64,000 bases of DNA from Halorhabdus salina (GTDB taxonomy: Archaea > Halobacteriota > Halobacteria > Halobacteriales > Haloarculaceae): assembly GCF_013839425.1 (NCBI RefSeq), contig NZ_JACDNP010000008.1:1-64000 (forward strand), read 5' to 3'. The first letter of the stretch is position 1. Every line of letters starts with the position of its first letter. This document shows, in pieces, positions 1-8,300 of the stretch. The position numbers and the translations under genes were made by a program. The notes under the pieces are model-generated. The model did not search any database and had not been told where the DNA came from. It saw nothing but the letters and a program-made list of their open reading frames with translations.

Positions 1-169
1 CCATCCTAAAAATTGAAAGAACTGTCCAAGACGTGTTTCTGCGATAAGCCGTCCCATGTTTGAAAGTGTATGATTAAGAGGTTCTAGTGGTTCCTTGACG
101 TTATTTGAGTCTAACTACACTGCATATTGCATGTATAGATTATAAATACCTTATCAACTCAGAGCAGAT
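1..169. other. AT-rich flank without a recognised gene
   Basis: No open frame that looks coding is visible here. The stretch follows the stop of the Tat-exported protein and is AT-rich, so it probably holds the 3' untranslated end of that gene or an intergenic spacer reaching beyond the window. Confidence 0.5.
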
Positions 170-1366
170 TTACCTTTTTCGTCGCTGCGTTCGGTAGTAA
201 GCACTGGTCACGTGATTGAGCTCTACATTGCTGATTTCGTCGTTCTCCCAATCCGCTTTCGCTTCATCGAGCTCTTCTTCTGATATTCGTCCGTTGACAT
301 TTTTATCATAGTCTGCAGCGATGGAGTCAAAGCTGTAAATAGGTTCGAAGACAGGTGAGTTCACACGGACACCATTTTCTCCGTCAAGATACAACTCGAA
401 TTCGACACCTGCTCCTTTATCACCTTGATACCATACCGAATCCGTGAGTGCTTGTTCCCTCAGATATTGACGACCATACTCAACATCACCGGGTGGGTTG
501 CTGACTAATTCTCCAGTTCCACCAAACTCACCCTCGCCACAGGCGATGCGTACGACTGATGGGTCCGAGTCATCTGGAGATGGATCTTTCAGGCGGAAAT
601 CTTTGTAGAACCCCCATGCCTGTTCAACGCGCTCTCCATGAATGATCTCGTACTGGGTGGCATCGGTATAACTTTCGTGAATCCAGTACCCGTCAGGCTT
701 TTCGGCTCCGTTAAAGACCAAATAGTCCAAAATAATGTCTGAGCCTGCCATTAGAAATCCTGGAGCGAAACCACCTGCCGGGATCGGCGTTTTTGGGATC
801 GCAGACACACCAACAGCTGTAGCTAAGAGTTTTCCATAGCCAGGATTGTACTCGGATTCCCGATCGACTGGTCCGATCCCCTTCTTGTTCGAATCCCCTT
901 TCGGACCCAAGTGCTCTACGGACTCTGGGCAGTCAATGTGTAAGAACTGCCCGCCGATCCCGTCTGACTGGACAGTTCTGTCGTTACGAATCGAACAAAA
1001 CCCTGACCACGACATCGAAAACGTGTGCTCGTGTGTGTCAGGATCGTACCCCTCGTACTGGAGAACCGCACCCAGTTCGTAGTTTCGCGCTGTGCGCCCT
1101 CGCTTCTGGTTTCTATCGTGTTTGCCAACAGCCCAACCGGGAGTTTTTGGTTCAGTCGTTGGCGTGTCATCGGCAGCTGCGGTCGAGGCAAGTGCATTCG
1201 CAGTCACCGCCGCTGTAGAGACAGCTCCGATCCCCTTTAGAATGGTCCTCCGACTGAACTTGCTGGATTCTCCAGTCGAAGAATGAGTCTGTGTCTGGGA
1301 CGGCTTCGATACATCCGTGGTCTCTCTAATGTCTTCAGGCACGTGGGAACACCACGCTCGCAACAA
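170..1366 (-). CDS. Tat-exported hypothetical protein with a C-terminal EF-hand-like loop
   Basis: About 398 residues. After a polar N-terminus of some 37 residues comes a twin-arginine signal (SRRTILKG followed by an Ala-rich hydrophobic stretch ending near ASTAAA), so it should be exported folded by Tat. The mature part is acidic and I do not recognise a family. Near the C-terminus the loop DYDKNVNGRISEEELDEA fits a Ca-binding EF-hand (D-x-D-x-N-x-x-x-E spacing) and resembles a dockerin-like half. No ATG precedes the Tat motif in this frame: the start must be TTG (1366 or the adjacent 1363) or GTG at 1342, which I cannot settle. It is divergent from the regulator at 1550 across a 183-base AT-rich spacer. 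The gene is certain; its function is not known. Confidence 0.7.
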   Translation of the reverse strand: MLRAWCSHVPEDIRETTDVSKPSQTQTHSSTGESSKFSRRTILKGIGAVSTAAVTANALASTAAADDTPTTEPKTPGWAVGKHDRNQKRGRTARNYELGAVLQYEGYDPDTHEHTFSMSWSGFCSIRNDRTVQSDGIGGQFLHIDCPESVEHLGPKGDSNKKGIGPVDRESEYNPGYGKLLATAVGVSAIPKTPIPAGGFAPGFLMAGSDIILDYLVFNGAEKPDGYWIHESYTDATQYEIIHGERVEQAWGFYKDFRLKDPSPDDSDPSVVRIACGEGEFGGTGELVSNPPGDVEYGRQYLREQALTDSVWYQGDKGAGVEFELYLDGENGVRVNSPVFEPIYSFDSIAADYDKNVNGRISEEELDEAKADWENDEISNVELNHVTSAYYRTQRRKR

Positions 1367-1549
1367 TACCTATAGTTGCATTCACATTATTTGGTGAAAC
1401 TATTTCGAACCGGTGGGGGAGGACTTCACCATTTGAGCCCGGACTCAGGTTGTGGGGGTGCCCACCAACAAATACATAACTAAAAAATACAAATATATAA
1501 TGTATTATATTCATTAGATACTTATCCATCACAGAGACAACAGGGAGAC
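1367..1549. promoter_or_regulatory. Divergent AT-rich promoter region with inverted repeats
   Basis: This spacer separates the minus-strand Tat protein from the plus-strand regulator. It contains a near-perfect palindrome TATAATGTATTATA at 1496-1509, about 40-55 bases before the regulator ATG, and a small hairpin GTGGG-GGTG-CCCAC at 1452-1465. The 1470-1525 stretch is very AT-rich and is the likely TATA/BRE region for the regulator. The palindrome could be an autoregulatory operator; that is inference. Confidence 0.45.
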
Positions 1550-2344
1550 ATGCCCTCCAGCTGCGAACTTGACAACGTACTCTCGAAACGGTCACATCAT
1601 CTACAAGCGTTAATTGAACAGCCTCGGCCAAAATCTGAGCTCGAAGACATCGTCGAATGTTCCCGATCGACGCTAAACCGTTCACTCCGTGAACTCGCCG
1701 ATGTGGGACTCGGCAAATACGAAGACGGTATCTGGAAACCGACATTGCTCGGCCGATACAGTTACCAAGCTAGAGCAGACTATCGAGAGCGTTTGAGGAA
1801 CCTCTCAGAGGCTGCATCCTTGCTTCAAGACCAATCATATGAATGCTCTCTCAGTAGCCAGTTCCTCGAGGGGGCGGAAGTTCACACCGCCGAGTCGTCA
1901 GTTCCGGACGCAGTCCTTCAAACGCTATTTGACTTCGAAGACAGTTCGAAAAAAGTGTGTGTCGCTACACCGACTCTCACGACTGGCTTTGCCAGACAGA
2001 TTCACCATCACGTTGTCGACGGTGCGATCGAATCGCTCGAAATAGTATTCACAGAAAAACAGCTCGAAAAGATTCGTGCATCGTTTCCAGAATTCATTCC
2101 AAATTTACTGGGACACACCGGAGTGGATCTATTCCGTAGCTCGATTCCGTTTTCCTACGGTATCTGGCTCGTGGACTCGATCAAAGCAGCAGTTGTCATC
2201 TTCACCGAACAGGGGGTTCGCGGAGTCTTAGTCAATGAAAAAGAAAAATCAGTAGAATGGGCGACTACGCAATATGAGCAGGTGAAACACGGGGCCGAAG
2301 GAATTGAGAACGTCTGGGAGCGAACCGTCCCTCGCTCCCTTTGA
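1550..2344 (+). CDS. Winged-helix transcriptional regulator, FilR1-type
   Basis: 264 residues. The N-terminal ~75 residues form a winged helix-turn-helix (recognition region around RSTLNRSLRELADVGLGKYEDGIWKPT). The C-terminal half (about residues 120-250) looks like the FilR1-type ligand/effector domain that many haloarchaeal and methanogen regulators carry after the HTH, including the stretch GIWLVDSIKAAVVIFTEQG followed by GVRGVLVNE. Such proteins are DNA-binding regulators whose effector is usually unknown. It is divergent from the Tat protein and convergent with the toxin locus, so it may control either. The ATG is preceded by an AT-rich promoter region. Confidence 0.8.
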   Translation: MPSSCELDNVLSKRSHHLQALIEQPRPKSELEDIVECSRSTLNRSLRELADVGLGKYEDGIWKPTLLGRYSYQARADYRERLRNLSEAASLLQDQSYECSLSSQFLEGAEVHTAESSVPDAVLQTLFDFEDSSKKVCVATPTLTTGFARQIHHHVVDGAIESLEIVFTEKQLEKIRASFPEFIPNLLGHTGVDLFRSSIPFSYGIWLVDSIKAAVVIFTEQGVRGVLVNEKEKSVEWATTQYEQVKHGAEGIENVWERTVPRSL

Positions 2345-2399
2345 TAGTACAACTATAGATTGAGTTGGCTTTCCTGTTCGTCGTCTCGATTTGCACCCT

Positions 2400-2757
2400 T
2401 CCTGCTGCCAATTCTGGTAGGTTTCTGTCGCCGAGGACTTCGCCTCGATATCCAACTCGTCGATCTTGCGAACGGCATCGTCAATCTCATCGAACGAGTC
2501 GATGGCGTCACTGTCGGCTGCCCGGGCGACGCCTTTACGGAACCCTATCTCTTTCTCACCGTCTGCCACCAGTTCCCTTGCCGGTCCGTGACTCTTGGCC
2601 AGCACTTCGACCGCGTCGTCGCCAGTCGCTTCTATCACTTCCTCGTAGGCTCGTCGCTCGCTCGCATCCATCGCGTTGGTCCGTCGCAGGGCCGTCGAGA
2701 GTTGCCCATCCGACAGCTCACCGCGTTTCCAGGCTCTGAGTTGTCCGCCTGTTACGT
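2400..2757 (-). pseudogene. Remnant of a third polymorphic-toxin C-terminal cassette
   Basis: Translation on the minus strand gives QLRAWKRGELSDGQLSTALR, then DDAVEVLAKSHGPARE and DSFDEIDDAVRKIDELD. These match the orphan cassette at 3564-4760 (ILRAWENGDLSTEHLTTALR, DDAVEVMAKSDGPARR, DSFDEIDDAVRKIDDLD) nearly residue for residue. Upstream the frame is closed by TAG just before 2757, with no plausible start. Downstream of about 2430 the similarity stops, and the open frame merely runs on antisense to the regulator's end (to 2249). It therefore has the shared linker but neither a promoter nor a recognisable toxin tip, and I treat it as a decayed cassette. Confidence 0.65.
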
Positions 2758-2820
2758 CGTCGAACTACACTAACGCGATGCTGCTTCTCGAAAGTAGGTC
2801 AAGAGAGTCAAAGAGAAGCG

Positions 2821-3558
2821 TCAGTGATAGCGTTTTGTCTTCGCCAGCGAGAGACCTAACTGCTCGGCAACCTCCTCACACGGCTGGTCTTCGTGTCCAC
2901 ATTGCTTGGGTGGCTCGGTCACTGCCATGAAGACACCCCCTGAATCGAGTTCCTCGACGTAGTACGCCGGTGCCGAGAGGACTTGCTCCCGACCGATCGC
3001 TTCGACCGTTTCCTCCCGGAAAACGTTGTACTCGTGCAGTGGCGGACGCGTTCGATCGGCAAGTTCTTCGACCGTCTCGTCATCTCCGATTGCGAGGCCA
3101 CCGCGGCGGCCAAAGCCCCATTTTGGGTCGAAGATATTCGCTGCAAACTGATGGATCTTGGCGAAATTGTTCCGATATTCTTCAACTTTTTCTTGGTGCT
3201 CTTTGATATCAGTGTCCTTGAGTGCATAGATCCACGTTGTGAAAGTCAGATATGGTGTTAATTCGTATTTGGGGAACCCAAGACCATCCTTATCAAATGA
3301 GGCTGTTACATTATCCCATTCTGTCGATATTTTCACGCGAAACGATGGTTCCTCGGTTGCCAATTGTGCAGCTTCTTCAGCTATTTCACCGCAGCTGCTC
3401 TTTTTTTCTTCACACTCCAAATCTAATCCAATACTATTGAATTCATCCGATATTTTCAGATATCTCTCCACTTCTCTAAAGAATGATTTGTAGGTGTCAT
3501 ACGATGGTTCTGTATCGAATATATATGCAATTTGTATCCAGTCGTAATCTCTCATCAT
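2821..3558 (-). CDS. Putative immunity protein for the orphan toxin cassette
   Basis: 245 residues, acidic, no signal peptide or membrane segment, so cytoplasmic. It begins with tandem ATG codons (3558 and 3555) only five bases after the orphan cassette's stop, the tight toxin-then-immunity spacing typical of polymorphic toxin loci. I do not recognise the fold. Visible features are an aromatic N-terminus (DYDWIQIAYIF), a Cys pair in LECEEKKSSCGE, a central FDPKWGFGRRGG motif and a C-terminal CGHEDQPC pair that could bind a metal. The DNA (about 3200-3560) is clearly more AT-rich than the neighbouring housekeeping genes, as expected for an exchanged cassette. The immunity role is inferred from position only. 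Confidence 0.6.
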   Translation of the reverse strand: MMRDYDWIQIAYIFDTEPSYDTYKSFFREVERYLKISDEFNSIGLDLECEEKKSSCGEIAEEAAQLATEEPSFRVKISTEWDNVTASFDKDGLGFPKYELTPYLTFTTWIYALKDTDIKEHQEKVEEYRNNFAKIHQFAANIFDPKWGFGRRGGLAIGDDETVEELADRTRPPLHEYNVFREETVEAIGREQVLSAPAYYVEELDSGGVFMAVTEPPKQCGHEDQPCEEVAEQLGLSLAKTKRYH

Positions 3559-3563
3559 TTATC

Positions 3564-4760
3564 CTATCTGGTTATGATCGTGTTCGCACTTTCATCTATA
3601 ACCTGAATCGACACGTCGGCGTTACTCCATTCGCTGGAAGTCGCAATTTTATTTTCCCATTTCTCGATCTGAGACTTTACTAGGCTTTTATCGCCTATCT
3701 TGTTTGCCCGGATCTCGAGAGTATTTCCATCGAGCTTCACATCTGAATGAGACCGCATGGCACTTAACTTTCCTTCAAATTGGCTGGCTATCTCATCCTT
3801 CTGATAGCCAAACGAACCCTTAGATTCGACGATTTTGCCGGACTTAACCTGAATATCTAGCTCTCCAACTTGGTCCTTCCCGTCGTAGACTTCAAGATTC
3901 ATCCGCTGGATATTCCCAGCCCCGATTTCGTCGGCCCGGCGCACTTCGTCGAGGGCACCACGGATGTTCCCAGAGACTCCAGCATTCACAAAGTCATCGA
4001 CAGGACCGCTTTTCAGGCCGTCGATCCCGTCGAGATTGTCGGCATGTTTGGCGAATTCGGCGACCTCGTCAGCGTCGGCGTACCCCGCATCGACGTGTCG
4101 CGCGGCGGCCGTGCGGAACGCATCGGCCGCGTCGATGTCGAGGTTGAAAACGTGCTGAAGTCCGTCGTCGTCTAACTCGTTGACGAGCTTGACCCCGGCC
4201 CCGTCAGTCTCGTCGACTAACTCTCTGGCCCGGACGTTCGCCTCGCCATCCAGATCATCTATCTTGCGAACTGCATCGTCGATCTCATCGAACGAGTCGG
4301 TCGCGTCACTGTCGGCTGCTCGGGCTATCGACTCCCGGAAGTCCATGTCCACACCGCCGTCAGTCATCACGCGCCGCGCCGGCCCGTCACTCTTGGCCAT
4401 CACTTCTACTGCATCGTCGCCGGACACGCGCGCCATCTGTTTGTAGATCCGGCGCTCGGTGACACTCATCTCCTCGACGCGTCGCAACGCGGTAGTGAGA
4501 TGCTCCGTTGAGAGATCGCCGTTCTCCCACGCCCGCAGGATTGCCCGCTCGGTCTCAATATCGTCAGAGAGTCGCAACAGCGCCGCCCGGCCGTCGGTGC
4601 CGAGTTCCTGTAGCGCCCGCTTGCCCGTCTGGCCGGTCGCCCGCACGACGCGGGTGGCCTTCGAGGCGGGCTTGTAGACGATCCCGTTGTCGTTGATCCA
4701 CCGCCAGGTGTTGTCATCCAGATCGCGCAACTGTCTGGTCGTCCGCTGGCGGACGGCCAA
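3564..4760 (-). CDS. Orphan toxin C-terminal cassette, PD-(D/E)XK nuclease-like tip
   Basis: 398-codon open frame. Residues 4-90 match the connector of the giant toxin (RQRTTRQL, WINDNGIVYK, KATRVVRATGQTGKRALQEL, GTDGRAALL), then diverge. There is no ATG at the front: the frame opens with TTG directly after an in-frame TGA (4761-4763), and the first ATG is inside the linker, so it is probably not translated from its own start. The middle is helical and acidic. The last ~130 residues form a distinct domain with GELDIQVKSGKIVESKG (near residues 297-313), a D...ExK arrangement like restriction-endonuclease-fold toxins. It lacks any signal, stalk or vWA domain. Best read as a silent cassette that becomes a toxin when recombined onto the giant gene; its putative immunity gene follows immediately. 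Confidence 0.65.
   Translation of the reverse strand: MAVRQRTTRQLRDLDDNTWRWINDNGIVYKPASKATRVVRATGQTGKRALQELGTDGRAALLRLSDDIETERAILRAWENGDLSTEHLTTALRRVEEMSVTERRIYKQMARVSGDDAVEVMAKSDGPARRVMTDGGVDMDFRESIARAADSDATDSFDEIDDAVRKIDDLDGEANVRARELVDETDGAGVKLVNELDDDGLQHVFNLDIDAADAFRTAAARHVDAGYADADEVAEFAKHADNLDGIDGLKSGPVDDFVNAGVSGNIRGALDEVRRADEIGAGNIQRMNLEVYDGKDQVGELDIQVKSGKIVESKGSFGYQKDEIASQFEGKLSAMRSHSDVKLDGNTLEIRANKIGDKSLVKSQIEKWENKIATSSEWSNADVSIQVIDESANTIITR
4578..4753. repeat. Connector repeat, orphan-cassette copy
   Basis: This stretch aligns without gaps to 6385-6560 in the giant gene, offset by exactly 1,807 bases. I count about 10 mismatches in 176 positions by hand. Weaker similarity continues to about 4480. 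The match ends abruptly at GCTGGCGGA on the upstream side. It is a direct repeat in the same reading frame and strand, suited to homologous recombination. Confidence 0.85.
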
Positions 4761-4798
4761 TCAGTCGCGAAATTCGCCAAAAGTTGGGTGCCAATCAG

Positions 4799-5311
4799 TT
4801 ACTTCCCGATGCTGTCGATCCGATCACATAACTCATCTAACAGCGGTTCGACGTAATCGGAACCAGCATCGGAATCGTATTCGCGGATAGTATCGAGATA
4901 TGTCTGAGCTCCGTCAGCGATAGCCACAGCGAGCTCTCGAGTCGGCGCGACAGCTTCCGGTTCGGGGAGTTTTGGCGATTGTTCGCCACGGTAATCCGGG
5001 TTCTCGACAGCCTCTTCGCTGTAACAGAACGCCAGATTTGTCCGGCCCTCGTCCACCGGTTCGAACACGAGATACATTGCGTCGATGTAATAGTCAAATA
5101 CGTATCTCTCTTCGTCAAGGGCGGCTATGGCACCTTCAAGAAGCCCGATCACGTAGGGTTCGATGAAATCTCTGGTGTAAGCGTCGGAACTACCAAGGAT
5201 GTATGTTTCCCCGACTTGCAGTCTAACACCGACCGAGACGTTGAAATTTCCTTTCTCAAACCCTCTTTGTGCCCGTTCGTCAAAGTCAATCACCAGTGAA
5301 ACCTCGTTCAT
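4799..5311 (-). CDS. Putative immunity protein for the giant toxin
   Basis: 170 residues from ATG at 5311, which overlaps the giant toxin's TGA as ATGA (5308-5311), implying translational coupling. An upstream in-frame TTG at 5317 is a less likely start. The protein is acidic and soluble, with no signal. I do not recognise a family. It has a beta-rich N-terminal half (VSLVIDFDERAQRGFEKG, VGVRLQVGETYILGSS) and a helical C-terminus. Its position directly after the nuclease-like tip, before the next cassette, is the standard immunity-gene position in CdiA, Rhs and other polymorphic toxin loci. The function is inferred from that arrangement; the gene itself is well supported. Confidence 0.65.
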   Translation of the reverse strand: MNEVSLVIDFDERAQRGFEKGNFNVSVGVRLQVGETYILGSSDAYTRDFIEPYVIGLLEGAIAALDEERYVFDYYIDAMYLVFEPVDEGRTNLAFCYSEEAVENPDYRGEQSPKLPEPEAVAPTRELAVAIADGAQTYLDTIREYDSDAGSDYVEPLLDELCDRIDSIGK

Positions 5312-8300
5312 ACCCAATCATCGGCCGGGAAAGACCATTTTTCTACTGCACTTCCAGACTTTGGATAACCTGTATGTATCGACCCATCGCCATTTACGAT
5401 TACTTTCATACGCTCAACACCGTAGTCGTATCCATTATCTGATGGCTTGAGCGTGTACTGGATTCTATCTCCACGTCCGGGATCTCTTGATCCTTCTTCG
5501 ACCGTTTCGTATATTAGCTCTTGTACGTCTTGGTCACTCATCTTGTCAGGCAACTCTTTCGTCTTCCCGTCAACTTCGATTTTGCGACCAGTCGGGAAGA
5601 ACGAGGCGGCACCGGTGTCTTTTCCATTGGCCTGCTGTCGACGGACGATGTTTCCATTGACATGGCGACCCTCGATATGTTCTAAGCCACTTTCAATGTC
5701 TCCTGACTGTAATCGAATGACTTCTCCATCTCGCTTGGTCAACAGTCGAGTCTCGCCCAATTTGTCCTTCTGAGCAACATCCAACAGATCATCAGCCTCG
5801 ATCGAATCATCGATCAACGCATCACTATCGCGCTGCTCAAGCATCTCGGAGAATCGACGGACATCCGCCGAATCCATGTCCCCGGCGTCGACCAACTCGT
5901 CCAGCCGACGGACGTGACTCGCGTCGAGATCACCCGCGGCATATGCCCGCCCGAGACTCCTTCCGACGTTCGGGTTCTCGGTGAACAGATCCGTGACGTC
6001 CCTGCCGTTGCTTGCCAAAGAGTCGATATCCCCGATCAACTCCTCCGCGTCGTCGAGCGATACCTCGCCGTCGGTAACCTCTCTTGACAGGACCGCGCCC
6101 ACCTCCTCAACGTCGTCCTGGGAAATCGTCATCGAGGCGTCGTCGATGTCGTCCAGCACTTCATCGATCTTTCTGCAGGGACTGTTACAGACCTCGCCAC
6201 GTCGGAGAAGTTCCAGCCCTTCGTCGTCGCTCCGTCTGACGATCCCGTTTGCGATCGAAAACTCGTCATCGGCCATCCCGTCGAATCGCCGCAACGTCGA
6301 GGCGAGTTCCCCCGTGTCGATCTCGCCGCGTTCCCACGCTCGCAGGATCGCCCGCTCGGTCTTGATCTGATCGGAAAGTTCTAACAGTGCCGCCCGGCCG
6401 TCGGTCCCGAGTTCCTGTAGCGCTCGCTTCCCCGTCTGGCCGGTCGCCCGCACGACGCGGGTGGCCTTCGACGCGGACTTGTAGACGATCCCGTTGTCGT
6501 TGATCCACTGCCAGGTGTCGTCATCCAGATCGTGTAACTGTCTGGTCGTCCGCTGGCGGATCGGTTGGGAGACCTCGCTCAAGCGGTTGGCTATCTGGCC
6601 GGTATCGACATCCACGTCGGGGAGTCGGCCATTGATTCGACCCGCAAGCGCCATCGTCCTCGTCGAGACGCCTGCCTTCAGCGACGCCCTCGCGCTCTTC
6701 AACGCCCGCATCGCCCGGCCGATGCGCGTGCTCGATTGGGAAAGGCGACCGACGATGGCGCTCGATCCTTTGTCGCCGATGGCCATCGAGATGCCGGACC
6801 CCGTCACGTAGCCCGTATACCAGCTCTTCCGGAAAGTGTCGTACTCGCTGTTACCCTTCAGGAACGGGTTGCGCGTCCGCTGTTTGTCTTCGATCTGTTC
6901 GGCCATCATCTCCGGAATCCGCGACACCACGCCCGGATTGTTCGTGATATAGCCGGCGAACTCCTTCATCTGGTTCGCGTTCTCGACGGGATGGAGCACG
7001 AGTTCGACAAGTTCGACGACCGCCTGCTTCCCGGAGGTCGTCACACCCGAGGAGAAACTCATGAGCGTGATGCCCTCGCGTTTTCCGACATCCCCCGGCA
7101 GCGGTGCGTTGCCGATCAATTTCGCGGTCTGTCCGAACGAATCCGCCCCGTGGAACGTCTGGACCTTCTTGTTGCCGTGGATGTCGTACGATTCGATCGT
7201 TACCGACGTGCCCGTGACGAAGCCACCGAGTCCGACCTGGATCTTCTCCAGCAAGCCTCGTTCGACATCGAACGAGACCTCATAGCTAAACTCATCCCGA
7301 CCATCCCCTTCGATAATATATTGTTCCTCGCCTTTCTTTCGAAGGTAGGTACCAGCGAGTCCACTTGCATCAGCCGCTCGTAACGAGACATCGTAGGATG
7401 TCCGTCCGACGTCCTCCGCAACGATCGAGCGGACGATGACTGTCGGTGGCTCACTGTCGAATATCGCCGGCGCAAACTCGGTTGATTCGCCCTTCGAGAC
7501 GTGCTCCGCTTCGTCGGAGAGCGTATCCCCGTCACTGTCGGCTTTGCGTGGGTGTAATTTGTTTATCCGCTCAGTCAGATCGTCGAGACCGTCGCCGTCG
7601 GTGTCCTCGGTGAATGGATCGGACGTGACTGTCTCCTGATCGAGGACGTCAGCGGCCGAAGATGGGTTCTCTTTGATTGCTTCGGCGTAGGAGTTCGCCT
7701 GGTCTACTGAGGACGCTATCGCGGTTTCCCACCCGTCACGCTCTTCGCGATCGGTCAACCCGTCGCCGTCGCTGTCGACCTTCGTCGGATCGCTGTCGAG
7801 TTTCCGGTACTCGACGTGAACCTGTGTCGTCGACCCGTAACTGACGTGTCCGCCGCCGCTGGTCACTGTCGAGACCGTTACGTTCTGGGAGATGAGCGGG
7901 CCGACCTCCGCCAGGTCGTCGATTCCGTCGCCGTCCGTGTCCGGGTCGTTGGGATCCGTCTCGATCGTCTGGTATTCCTCGTGAGCGTGTCCGATCGGAA
8001 TTCCTTCCGTCTCGGCGACGTCCGGCAGCCCGTCTCCGTCCGAGTCCTCCGGGAGTTCCCCGGCGACCCGGGAGAAGACCTCCGGGAGGTCCGACGCGCT
8101 GTCGACGTAGTGGTACGTGCCGTTGGTTATTCCAGCGATATCGGAGAGTTTCGCCCCGTTGGCGCCGCCGAACCCGATGGCGTGGATCGTGATGTTCCAG
8201 TCGGCCGCCGTTCGGGCCTGAGACCGTCCGCCCGATCCCCGTCCGTCAGTCAACAGGATCGCTACCTTCGCCCGCGAGTCGTTACTTGCGCTTGCGAAAT

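Noticed and set aside
2249-2671. 140-residue minus-strand frame read as an intact gene
   Set aside because: Only its front half matches the toxin connector, it lacks the first part of the cassette, and its tail runs antisense through the end of the regulator gene. I call the matching part a pseudogene instead.
4799-5317. Immunity gene starting at TTG 5317
   Set aside because: The ATG at 5311 overlaps the toxin stop in the classic ATGA form and is a better start.
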